NCBI RefSeq assembly: GCF_000307775.2
Contig: NZ_KK020677.1
Coordinates: 66,220-130,219 of the forward strand
From: Stutzerimonas stutzeri KOS6
GTDB lineage: Bacteria > Pseudomonadota > Gammaproteobacteria > Pseudomonadales > Pseudomonadaceae
Direction of reading: 5' to 3'
DNA length: 64,000 nucleotides
The notes under the pieces are model-generated. The model ran no database searches. It was given only the letters and a program-made list of their open reading frames with translations, and was not told the DNA's origin. Positions within the stretch are counted from its first letter, which is position 1; every line of letters begins with the position of its first letter. This document shows, piece by piece, positions 42,406 to 50,014 of the stretch. Position numbers and translations under genes: made by a program.

Positions 42406-43659
42406 TCAGTCCTGCGCGGTTGCCGGCCCGCCGCTCTTCAGCCAGCGCAGCATGCCCTCGGCCGCGGCCTTCCCGGTGGCGAAACAGGCCGTGAGCAGAT
42501 AGCCGCCGGTCGGCGCTTCCCAGTCGAGCATCTCGCCTGCGCAGAACACGCCGGGCAACTGGCGCAACATCAGGTTGTCATCGAAGGCCTCGAACGGCAC
42601 TCCACCTGCGCTGCTGATGGCTTCGTCCAGCGGTCGCGGGCGCTGCAGGCGGATGGGCAGTGCCTTGATCGCGGCAGCCAGGGTCTGCGGGTCCTGGAAG
42701 GTCGCGGCATCGGTCAGCTCGCGCAACAGCGCCGCCTTGGCTCCATCGAGCTTCAGCTGGCGGTGCAGGTGCTTGGCCATCGACTGCGATCCGCGTGGCC
42801 TGGCCAGCGCGTCGGCGATCTGCGCCGCCGAGCGATCCGGCAGCAGGTCGAGTAGCACCGTGGCGGCGCCGTCACGGTTGATCGTTTTGCGGATCGGCGC
42901 CGAGAGCGCATAGACCAGGCTGCCCTCGATACCGGTCGCGGTAAGCACGAATTCGCCCTTGCGCGGGGCTTCGCCGGGTAGCGCCAGGCTGACCGTCTTC
43001 AGCGGCGCGCCGGCGAACTTGTCCCGCAGATGGGCACTCCAGCCTTCTACCTCGAAGCCGCAATTGGCCGGCTGCAGCGGTGCGATGGTAATGCCGCGGT
43101 TCTGCAGCAACGGCACCCAGGCGCCATCGGAGCCCAGCCGTGCCCAGCTGCCGCCGCCCAGGGCGAGCAGGGTGGCGTCCGCCTGCAGGCTGTAGTCGCC
43201 TTGCGGCCCGCCGATGCGCAGCGCGCCCTGTTCGTCCCAGCCCAGCCAGCGCTGCCGGGTATGGAGCTGCACGCCGCTTTCGCGCAGGCGCCTGAGCCAG
43301 GCTCGCAGCAGCGGCGCGGCCTTCATGTCGGTTGGGAACACCCGGCCGGAACTGCCGATGAAGGTGTCGATACCCAGCCCGTGAATCCATTCGCGCAGTG
43401 CACCCGGGGAGAAGGCGTCGAGCAGTGGCCGCATCTCGCCAGCGCGTTCGGCGTAGCGGCTGACGAACGCGGGGTAGTCCTCGGCGTGGGTGATGTTCAT
43501 GCCGCCGACGCCTGCCAGCAGGAACTTGCGGCCCAGCGAGGGCATGGCGTCGAAGAGGTCGACGGCAACGCCCGCCTGGCTGAGCACCTCGGCGGCCATC
43601 AGGCCGGCCGGGCCGCCGCCGATGATGGCGACGTGGAAAGAGGGGGCGGGCGGGGTCAT
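42406..43659 (-). CDS. HI0933-like NAD(P)/FAD-dependent flavoprotein
   Basis: 417 residues. FAD-binding Rossmann motif at the N-terminus (IIGGGPAGLMAAEVLSQAG), GRKFLLAGVGGMNITHAED near residue 44, a characteristic HI0933/TIGR03862 block, and a late FAD-contact block LPGVFCAGEMLDWEAPTGGYLLTACFATG. Family members are predicted oxidoreductases (BaiN-like) with no settled substrate. Stands apart from its neighbours; a GC-rich 54-base gap separates it from the deacetylase gene upstream on the same strand. Confidence 0.9.
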   Translation of the reverse strand: MTPPAPSFHVAIIGGGPAGLMAAEVLSQAGVAVDLFDAMPSLGRKFLLAGVGGMNITHAEDYPAFVSRYAERAGEMRPLLDAFSPGALREWIHGLGIDTFIGSSGRVFPTDMKAAPLLRAWLRRLRESGVQLHTRQRWLGWDEQGALRIGGPQGDYSLQADATLLALGGGSWARLGSDGAWVPLLQNRGITIAPLQPANCGFEVEGWSAHLRDKFAGAPLKTVSLALPGEAPRKGEFVLTATGIEGSLVYALSAPIRKTINRDGAATVLLDLLPDRSAAQIADALARPRGSQSMAKHLHRQLKLDGAKAALLRELTDAATFQDPQTLAAAIKALPIRLQRPRPLDEAISSAGGVPFEAFDDNLMLRQLPGVFCAGEMLDWEAPTGGYLLTACFATGKAAAEGMLRWLKSGGPATAQD

Positions 43660-43713
43660 GGCAGCAGGCCTGGCGAACGTGACGGGGCGGGCATTGTAGC
43701 CGCTGCCGGATGC

Positions 43714-44634
43714 TCAGCCGAGCCCGTGGCGCTGCCAGGCTGCCGCCGCGCTGACATGCAGCGTGGCGTGGCGCCGGGCGAGCAGGGCGCGGTCCTTGTC
43801 GTAGCCGCCGCCGATCAGGCCGACCAGCGGGATGTCGCGGCCCAGGCAGTGATCGAGCACGGCGCTGTCGCGGGCGGCGAGGCCCGCGTCGGTGAGCGAG
43901 AGCAGGCCGAGGGCGTCGTCGCGGTGAACGTCGACTCCGGCGTCGTAGAGCACCAGGTCCGGCTGATAGATGGGCAGCAGGTAGTTCAGCGTATCGTGTA
44001 CCACCTTCAGATAGGCGTCATCGTCCATGCCGGGTGGCAGCGGGATGTCCCAGTCGCTATGGGCCTTGCGCGTGGGAAAGTTCTTCTCGCAGTGCAGCGA
44101 GACGGTCACCGCGTCAGGCACGTTCTCCAGAATGCGCGCGGTGCCGTCGCCCTGATGCACGTCGCAGTCGAAGATCAGCACCCGGCCGACGCGTCCGCTT
44201 TCCAGCAGATAAAGGGCGATCACTGCCAGGTCGTTGAAGATGCAGAACCCGGAGGCGTGGTCGCGATGTGCATGGTGCGTGCCGCCGGCCAGGTGACAGG
44301 CCAGGCCGTGCTGCAGTGCCTGTTCTGCCGCCAGCAGCGAGCCGCCCACGGCGCGCACCGTGCGTTGCGCCAGTTCCGGGCTCCAGGGCAGTCCCAGGCG
44401 GCGCAGCTCGTCGCGGCCCATCTCGCCGCTGCAGTAGCGCTCGACGTAATCGCGGTCATGCGCCAGGGCGAGAATGTCACGACTGCACATCTGCGGGCGC
44501 AATAGCGCCGCGTCCGTGGTCATACCCAGGGCGACCAGATGGTCGCGCAGCAGACGAAATTTTTCCATGGGAAAGCGGTGGCCCGGCGGCAGGGGCGGGC
44601 TGTAATCGTCGTGGAATACCAGGGGAAGCGACAT
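43714..44634 (-). CDS. Histone-deacetylase-family hydrolase
   Basis: 306 residues. Zn-dependent deacetylase fold: AGGTHHAHRDHASGFCIFNDLAV with the catalytic His pair near 135-140 and DCDVHQGDGTA with the zinc Asp/His near 170; LYDAGVDVHRDDALGLL near 238 supplies the second zinc Asp. Bacterial members act on acetylated polyamines or short-chain acyl substrates or proteins, which sequence alone does not decide. Divergent from the GNAT acetyltransferase across 71 bases, which makes an acetylation/deacetylation pair conceivable but unproven. Confidence 0.91.
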   Translation of the reverse strand: MSLPLVFHDDYSPPLPPGHRFPMEKFRLLRDHLVALGMTTDAALLRPQMCSRDILALAHDRDYVERYCSGEMGRDELRRLGLPWSPELAQRTVRAVGGSLLAAEQALQHGLACHLAGGTHHAHRDHASGFCIFNDLAVIALYLLESGRVGRVLIFDCDVHQGDGTARILENVPDAVTVSLHCEKNFPTRKAHSDWDIPLPPGMDDDAYLKVVHDTLNYLLPIYQPDLVLYDAGVDVHRDDALGLLSLTDAGLAARDSAVLDHCLGRDIPLVGLIGGGYDKDRALLARRHATLHVSAAAAWQRHGLG

Positions 44635-44705
44635 GAACCACGCGCGCTCTATGGGTGTGCCCCGCAGTATGCAGGCTGGCCGCCGGAGCGCTCAAGGGAG
44701 GAGGG

Positions 44706-45296
44706 ATGGTCGATCGAATCGCACTCGAAACCACGCGGCTGCGGTTGCGCAACTGGCACGATGAAGACCTGGAGGCGCTGACGCGACTCTGCACCGATCC
44801 GGAAGTGATGCGCTACCAGCCTTCGCTGATGTCGCGCGATGAGAGCGCGGCGCTGATGGTGCGCAGTCGCCTGGGTTTTCTCCGCCATGGTTTCGGTCTC
44901 TGGGTTGTGGAGCGCAAGGACGATGGTGCCTTCATCGGCTATTGCGGGCTTGCCGGGTGCTCCCTGCCGTTGCCCGAGCCCTCGCTGGAACTGCTCTGGC
45001 GGGTGGCCTGCGAGCACTGGGGCCAGGGACTGGCTCACGAGGCGGCGCAGGCGGTGTTGCGCTACGCCTTCGAGACCCTGGAGCTGGCAGAGCTGGTCGT
45101 CTGTACGGCGCAGATCAATGAGCCGGCCCGCCAGTTGATCGAAGGGCTCGGCATGCGTGCGGAGCCGGCCACGAACATCTTGCATCCCGGGCTTCCTGCC
45201 GCCCATCCCCTGCGCCAGCAGCTGCTCTACCGGGCGCAGCGGGACGATTGGCGGCAATGCAGCCTGTTGCTGGAGCGTTGCCGGCGAAATACGTAA
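44706..45296 (+). CDS. GNAT-family N-acetyltransferase (RimJ/RimL-like)
   Basis: 196 residues from the ATG at 44706 (AGGGAGGAGGG upstream). N-terminal LETTRLRLRNWHDEDLEALTRL is the RimJ-type start; the acetyl-CoA loop is around WGQGLAHEAAQAVLRYAFE near residue 104, with Gln-x-x-Gly/Ala in place of the classic R/Q-x-x-G-x-G/A. Acceptor unknown. The tail after residue 150 is longer than in minimal members. tesB starts 40 bases downstream. Confidence 0.88.
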   Translation: MVDRIALETTRLRLRNWHDEDLEALTRLCTDPEVMRYQPSLMSRDESAALMVRSRLGFLRHGFGLWVVERKDDGAFIGYCGLAGCSLPLPEPSLELLWRVACEHWGQGLAHEAAQAVLRYAFETLELAELVVCTAQINEPARQLIEGLGMRAEPATNILHPGLPAAHPLRQQLLYRAQRDDWRQCSLLLERCRRNT

Positions 45297-45336
45297 CATG
45301 GCGCGCCTGTACGCCCTCCCTATCAAGGACGCTGAA

Positions 45337-46206
45337 ATGACCCAGATACTCGACGCCCTGGTCAACCTGCTGACCCTGGAACGTATCGAGGAGAACCTGT
45401 TCCGCGGCACCAGCCAGGACCTCGGCTTTCCCCAGTTGTTCGGCGGCCAGGTGCTTGGCCAGGTGATTTCCGCCGCGAGTCAGACCGTGACGCCGGAGCG
45501 CCATGTGCACTCGCTGCATGGCTATTTCCTGCGCCCGGGCGATTCGCACCAGCCGGTGGTCTACGACGTCGATCGGGTGCGCGACGGCGGCAGCTTCACC
45601 ACCCGCCGGGTCAGCGCGATCCAGAAGGGCCAGACCATCTTCACCGGCATCGCCTCGTTCCAGGCGCTGGAGAGTGGCTACGAACACCAGCTGTCGATGC
45701 CGGACGTGGCGGGGCCGGACGACCTGCCCAACGAGTGGGAGCTGCTGCACAAGCTCTCGCCGATGGTGCCGGAGCGGGTGATGGAGAAGCTGCGCCGTCC
45801 CAAACCCATCGAGATCCGCCCGGTCACGCTGGTCGATCCGGCCAATCCGCAGCCCATCGAGCCGGTGCGCCACCTGTGGTTCCGCGCCGATGGCGCGCTG
45901 CCCGACAGCCCGGCACTGCACAAATACCTGCTGGCCTATGCCTCGGATTTCAGCTTTATCGGCACCGCCCTGCAGCCACACGGCGTCAGCTCGTGGAGCA
46001 AGTTCATCCAGCTGGCCAGCCTTGACCACGCCATCTGGTTCCATCGAGAAGTGAAGCTGGACGACTGGCTGCTGTACTCCATCGACAGCCCGTGGGCCGG
46101 CAACGCGCGGGGCTTCGCTCGTGGCAGCATCTTCAACCGCCAGGGCGAGCTGGTCGCTTCGGTAGCGCAGGAAGGACTGATCCGCGTGCGCGAGGACTGG
46201 ATGTGA
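45337..46206 (+). CDS. tesB: Acyl-CoA thioesterase II
   Basis: 289 residues from the ATG at 45337 (AAGGACGC upstream), the TesB length. Hydrolyses medium- and long-chain acyl-CoA. Double hot-dog fold: RGTSQDLGFPQLFGGQVLGQ near residue 23, VHSLHGYFLRPGD near 55, RRVSAIQKGQTIF near 85, and in the second half YLLAYASDFSFIGTALQPHG with the catalytic Asp, and LDHAIWFHREVKLDDWLLY. The stop overlaps the GTG of the HAD gene by 4 bases. Confidence 0.95.
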   Translation: MTQILDALVNLLTLERIEENLFRGTSQDLGFPQLFGGQVLGQVISAASQTVTPERHVHSLHGYFLRPGDSHQPVVYDVDRVRDGGSFTTRRVSAIQKGQTIFTGIASFQALESGYEHQLSMPDVAGPDDLPNEWELLHKLSPMVPERVMEKLRRPKPIEIRPVTLVDPANPQPIEPVRHLWFRADGALPDSPALHKYLLAYASDFSFIGTALQPHGVSSWSKFIQLASLDHAIWFHREVKLDDWLLYSIDSPWAGNARGFARGSIFNRQGELVASVAQEGLIRVREDWM

Positions 46207-46799
46207 AGGTCGCCGACGTCCGCCACTGGGTATTCGACATGGACGGCACCCTGACCATCGCCGTCCATGATTTCGCCGCCATCCGCCGTGCGCTGGAGAT
46301 TCCCGAAGAGGACGACATCCTGCATCACCTGGCTGCGTTGCCGGCTGATGAAGCGGCGGCCAAGCGTGCCTGGTTGCTCGAGCACGAGCGTGAACTGGCC
46401 TATGCGGCGCGTCCGGCAGACGGTGCCCGCGAGCTGTTGCATGCACTGCGCGACCGCGGCTGCCGCCTGGGAGTACTCACCCGCAATGCCCATGAACTGG
46501 CGCTGGTGACCCTGCAAGCAGTGGGCATGGGGGATTGCTTCCTGCCCGAGGACATCCTCGGGCGCGACGAGGCACCGCCCAAGCCGCATCCGGGCGGGTT
46601 GCTGCAGCTGGCCGAGCGCTGGGGCGTGGCGCCTGCGGCGATGCTGATGGTCGGCGACTATCGCTTCGATCTGGAATGCGCCAGGGCGGCGGGGACCCGC
46701 GGCGTGCTGGTCAACATGCCGGAGAACCCGTGGCCGGAACTCAGCGATCTGTATGCGCGTGACTGTCATGCGCTGCACGGGTTGCTCTTCGGAGCCTGA
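46203..46799 (+). CDS. HAD-family hydrolase (phosphatase-like)
   Basis: 198 residues, GTG start overlapping the tesB stop (GTGA). HAD motifs: I, WVFDMDGTLTIAVHDF near residue 9; II, LGVLTRN near 95; III/IV, KPHPGGLLQLAERW and MLMVGDYRFDLECARAAG. Phosphatase or phosphoglycolate-type activity, substrate unknown. Odd point: its last 13 codons (RDCHALHGLLFGA and stop) belong to the first unit of a 126-bp tandem array, so the coding end has been copied twice downstream. Confidence 0.9.
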   Translation: MKVADVRHWVFDMDGTLTIAVHDFAAIRRALEIPEEDDILHHLAALPADEAAAKRAWLLEHERELAYAARPADGARELLHALRDRGCRLGVLTRNAHELALVTLQAVGMGDCFLPEDILGRDEAPPKPHPGGLLQLAERWGVAPAAMLMVGDYRFDLECARAAGTRGVLVNMPENPWPELSDLYARDCHALHGLLFGA

Positions 46800-47139
46800 A
46801 TTACGCATGGCGTTTCGCTGGAAGAGCTCTGGCCTCCGGCTTCGTCGGGTGCGCACTGGTGGGCTGAAGCCCACCCTACAGGCGGGTGACTGTCGTGCGC
46901 TGCCGGGTTGCTCTTCGGAGCCTGAATTACGCATGGCGTTTCGCTGGATGGGCTCTGGCTCCCGGCTTTGTCGGGTGCGCACTGGTAGGCTGAAGCCCAC
47001 CCTACAGGCGGGTGACTGTCATGCGCTGCACGGGTTGCTCTTCGGAGCCTGAATTGCGCATGGCGTTTCGCTGGATGGGCTCTGGCTCCCGGCTTCGTCG
47101 GGTGCGCACTGGTGGGCTGAAGCACATCCTACAAGCTGG
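46761..47139 (+). repeat. Three-unit tandem repeat of ~126 bp including the HAD gene 3' end
   Basis: Units at 46761-46887 (127), 46888-47013 (126) and 47014-47139 (126, last ~15 bases diverged). Each begins GACTGTC(A/G)TGCGCTG, runs through CTCTTCGGAGCCTGA (the HAD stop region), GGCGTTTCGCTGG and CGTCGGGTGCGCACTGG, and ends in a GGGCTGAAGCCCACCCTACA hairpin (46859, 46985, 47112). A further partial tail (CCCGGCTTCGTCGGACGCC) follows to ~47165. Units 1-3 differ at only a few positions, so the duplication looks recent. Confidence 0.92.
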
Positions 47140-47175
47140 CCCCCGGCTTCGTCGGACGCCCACCCTGCAGGCGAT

Positions 47176-47610
47176 TCAGTTGCCCGGGTAGTCGGACAAC
47201 ACCCGCTCCTGGCCCAGCTGGCTGACGCCGATCACCTGAAACGCATCCGTGCGCTCGCCCATTTCCATGCCCGGCGAGCCGATCGGCATGCCGGGTACCG
47301 CGGCACCGATCAGATCCGGCTGGGCGCGCAGCTTGAGAATGTCGGCCGCCGGCACATGCCCCTCGACGAACTTGCCCTCGATCACGCCGGTGTGGCACGA
47401 GCCCAGGCGATGAGGAACACCGTGTTCCATCTTCACCGAGGTCATGTCGTCAACCACGTGGTCGGTCACCGCAAAGCCGTTGTCTTCCAGGTGATCGATC
47501 CAGGCCGTGCAGCATCCGCAATTGGGATCGCGATAGACATCGATGGCGATGGGTTCGGCAGCCTGGGCGATGCCGGCGAGAAGGGCGGGAAGGAGCAGAA
47601 GACGGCGCAT
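47176..47610 (-). CDS. DUF411 metal-binding exported protein
   Basis: 144 residues from the ATG at 47610, with a perfect GGAGGTTCAA ribosome site. Signal peptide ~1-17 (LLLLPALLAGIAQA). DUF411 pattern: YRDPNCGCCTAWIDHLEDNGF with Cys31-x-Cys-Cys near residues 31-34, then MEHGVPHRLGSCHTGVIEGKFVEGHVPA and PGMPIGSPGME. Cysteines, histidines and methionines suggest periplasmic copper binding; such proteins often occur in copper-resistance loci, but none adjoins here. The gene is preceded by a divergent DUF4345-like gene. Confidence 0.88.
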   Translation of the reverse strand: MRRLLLLPALLAGIAQAAEPIAIDVYRDPNCGCCTAWIDHLEDNGFAVTDHVVDDMTSVKMEHGVPHRLGSCHTGVIEGKFVEGHVPAADILKLRAQPDLIGAAVPGMPIGSPGMEMGERTDAFQVIGVSQLGQERVLSDYPGN

Positions 47611-47794
47611 TTGAACCTCCAACGAGCGAGAACGACAGGATACGCCGGCTTGCCACCGGACCCAAGGTGCGGCCCGTGCCTGGACATTACCTGGCGCGAC
47701 TGCGGCCGTTCGGTGTGATGCCGACGCAGAACAAACCAGCCATGGCCACAGTCCCATGGCTACGACGCTCGGTTGCACATCTGGAGAGTTTTCG

Positions 47795-48331
47795 ATGCGG
47801 TTTGCCCGTTTCGTTCTGCTTGCGCAGGCGCTGGTGATGGCCAGCCTCAGCCTGGCCTATTGGCTGCGCCCCTACGAGATGGCCAACCTGAATGGCATGT
47901 TGCTGATGGAGAGCGCTTCGGTCAGCCACATGCGGGTCTATTACGGTGGCCTGCAGCTGGGCCTGGCGTTGTTCCTGATCTGGGCTGCGCGGGCACCCGA
48001 ACGGGCCAGGCCGGCGCTGATGATGCTGATGATGACCATGGCGGCCCTGGTGCTGGGACGGCTGGTTTCGCTCTGGCTGGATGGTGGTGCGCTGGGCAGT
48101 TTCGACCTGGCCTCGCTGGGCTACCGGGTGCTGGCGGCCATACTCGCCGGGGCTGCCTGGCATTTCGTTCGTGAACCTTGCGAGCCCGAGCCGGAGCGCC
48201 TCGAGCCGGCCACCCGCAGGCTGGCCAGCGAGCCACCGAAGCCCTTCCAGCTCGGCGATGCGCCGTCAGCGGTCGAGCCGCCGAGCGAAGTGGCGGCGCA
48301 ACCGTTTCGGCGCGATGATCCAGCGCGCTAG
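47795..48331 (+). CDS. Membrane protein, DUF4345-like
   Basis: 178 residues from the ATG at 47795 (CTGGAGAG upstream). Four hydrophobic segments (about residues 5-24, 47-66, 73-92, 104-121), with MLLMESASVSHMRVYYGGLQLGLALFL typical of the DUF4345 fold. A soluble, Pro/Glu-rich C-terminal tail of ~50 residues (EPERLEPATRRLASEPPKP) is cytoplasmic and low in structure. Function unknown. Ends 6 bases from the dnrE stop (convergent). Confidence 0.75.
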   Translation: MRFARFVLLAQALVMASLSLAYWLRPYEMANLNGMLLMESASVSHMRVYYGGLQLGLALFLIWAARAPERARPALMMLMMTMAALVLGRLVSLWLDGGALGSFDLASLGYRVLAAILAGAAWHFVREPCEPEPERLEPATRRLASEPPKPFQLGDAPSAVEPPSEVAAQPFRRDDPAR

Positions 48332-48337
48332 GCGGAG

Positions 48338-49027
48338 TCAGGCGGCCGCTTCGAGGTAGGCCGAGAGGCTGTGCGGATCGAGTATCCGGATACGCCGGCG
48401 CTGTACCGCGATCAGGCCGGCATCGGTCAGCCGGTGCAGGGTGCGCGAAAGAGTTTCCGGCTGGATGCCCAGCTGCGAGGCGATCAGGCGCTTGGGCAGG
48501 TCCAGGTCGATCACCCCGCTGCGCGCCGCCTGCAGCTCCTGGAACAGATAACGCACCACTCGTTGGCAGACATTGGACGAGGTGAGGTTGTCGATCTGGT
48601 GCAGCCGCTGGTTCAGCCGGGCGCTCAGGCAACTGAGCAACTGCATGCACAGCCGCGGCTGGGTTTCCAGCAGGCGCAGGTAATGGCTGTTCTGTACGTT
48701 GAGTACCAGGCTTTCCTTGAGGGTGGTGGCGCTCAGAGGGTGTTCGGCCCGTGCATTGAACAGCATTGTCTCGGCGAAGGCTTCGCCGGGGCGAACGACT
48801 TCGATGACTTTCTCCTGACCTTCGCACGTGACCCGGTGCAGCTTGACCTGGCCGCTGATCAACACGTGGAAGTGCTCTGCCCGGTCGCCCTGGTGGAACA
48901 GCGTGCAGCCCGCCGGCAGGCGCTTGACCGTGGTGTGCGTGGCGATGTCCTGCAGGGCCGTTTCCGTCAGCCCGACGAACAGCGGATGACGACGCAACGT
49001 ATTGAATACTGTGGAGCCTGTGAGCAT
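48338..49027 (-). CDS. dnrE: DNR/FNR-type regulator DnrE
   Basis: 229 residues from the ATG at 49027 (GGGAGGGTGG upstream). Crp/Fnr superfamily: cyclic-nucleotide-binding-like domain (PAGCTLFHQGDRAEHFHVLISGQVKLHRVT) and DNA-recognition helix IQPETLSRTLHRLTDAG with the E--SR contacts used on TTGAT-N4-ATCAA sites. The N-terminal cysteine cluster of FNR/ANR is absent, so it is DNR-like and may respond to NO or act redundantly. A dnrE gene next to narXL is described for P. stutzeri; the same order here supports the name. An ANR/DNR box lies 255 bases upstream. Confidence 0.88.
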   Translation of the reverse strand: MLTGSTVFNTLRRHPLFVGLTETALQDIATHTTVKRLPAGCTLFHQGDRAEHFHVLISGQVKLHRVTCEGQEKVIEVVRPGEAFAETMLFNARAEHPLSATTLKESLVLNVQNSHYLRLLETQPRLCMQLLSCLSARLNQRLHQIDNLTSSNVCQRVVRYLFQELQAARSGVIDLDLPKRLIASQLGIQPETLSRTLHRLTDAGLIAVQRRRIRILDPHSLSAYLEAAA

Positions 49028-49281
49028 GGCCACCCTCCCTTCCGATGACGGCATGCTAGGTGGCACGCAGCCTCCATCCCATCTCCCCTTGGCCATACCT
49101 CTTTCTGGGCAGCGGAGGTAGCAGGCGCTCAGCGCGCGCTGCCGGCCAGGCCTTCGTAATCCAGAGTCAATTGCTCGAACTTGCGCAGAACACGGGCGCT
49201 CCTTGTGTCCGGGCGGATGCGATGCTGGCGCGGCGGTCAGTCGGCGAGGAGCGGACGATAGGGCGTTCGCGTGCAATGGCC

Positions 49282-49295
49282 TTGATGATCGTCAA
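49282..49295 (-). promoter_or_regulatory. ANR/DNR box upstream of dnrE
   Basis: TTGAT-GATC-GTCAA, 9 of 10 against TTGAT-N4-ATCAA, in the 330-base gap between narL and dnrE. If used as a -41.5 site, dnrE would have a ~220-base leader. The rest of the gap shows no gene. Confidence 0.5.
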
Positions 49296-49357
49296 GCGCA
49301 TGGCCGCGCTTCTCCGGGTTGTGCGCCGGCACACAGAAGCGCAGTGAGATCGGCTTG

Positions 49358-50014
49358 TCAGCCCTTGGCTTCGTTCTCCAGCACCCAGACCGCCGCCTCG
49401 ACACGCGAGCGCAGGCCCAGCTTGTGCAGCAGGTTTTTCACGTGGACCTTGACCGTGCCTTCGGTGATGCCCAGCTTGCGCGCGATCATCTTGTTGCTCT
49501 GGCCTTTGGCGATCAGCCGCAGCACTTCCTTTTCGCGTTTGGTCAGGCTGGAGAACTGCACCTGCCCGGTGGGCTTGGGACGCACCCGGATCGCCTCGGC
49601 GAGCACCTGCGTCAGTTCCGGGCTGAGCGCCATGCGGCCGGTGGCGGCGAGGCGGATCTGCTCGATCAGCTGTTCGGCATCCATGTCCTTGAGCAGGTAG
49701 CCGTCGGCGCCGTTGCGCAGGGCTTCGAGCACGTGGCTCTGCTCGTCGGAGACAGTGAACATGATGATCCGCGCGTCGATGTCGGCATCGCGCATGCGCC
49801 GTGTGGTCTCCAGGCCATCGATGCCCGGCATGTTGAGGTCCATCAGGATCAGGTCGGGTTCGACCGCCTGGGCCAGCTGGATCGCGTCTTCTCCGTTGCC
49901 GGCTTCGCCGACCACCTCCAGGTCGTCCTCCAGTTCCAGCAGGTCACGCAGACCCCGACGCATCATGGGATGGTCGTCGACCAGCAGGATTCGTGTGGTT
50001 GTCCCTTCGTTCAT
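49358..50014 (-). CDS. narL: Nitrate/nitrite response regulator NarL
   Basis: 218 residues. Receiver domain with D13-D14 ([12 protein letters not shown]), phospho-acceptor in [15 protein letters not shown] (Asp near 59) and KDMD near 109; LuxR-type helix-turn-helix at the C-terminus ([40 protein letters not shown]). Activates nitrate respiration genes when phosphorylated by NarX. Its start lies inside the 3' end of narX (71-base overlap in another frame). Part of a minus-strand narX-narL unit, divergent from narK. Confidence 0.95.
   Translation of the reverse strand: MNEGTTTRILLVDDHPMMRRGLRDLLELEDDLEVVGEAGNGEDAIQLAQAVEPDLILMDLNMPGIDGLETTRRMRDADIDARIIMFTVSDEQSHVLEALRNGADGYLLKDMDAEQLIEQIRLAATGRMALSPELTQVLAEAIRVRPKPTGQVQFSSLTKREKEVLRLIAKGQSNKMIARKLGITEGTVKVHVKNLLHKLGLRSRVEAAVWVLENEAKG

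Noticed and set aside
46753..47165. CRISPR-like array in the repeated region after the HAD gene
   Set aside because: Only three units of ~126 bp that repeat as a whole, with no spacer/repeat alternation.
47129..47398. 89-residue minus-strand ORF after the repeats
   Set aside because: Runs from the repeat tail into the DUF411 gene in another frame; no coding character.
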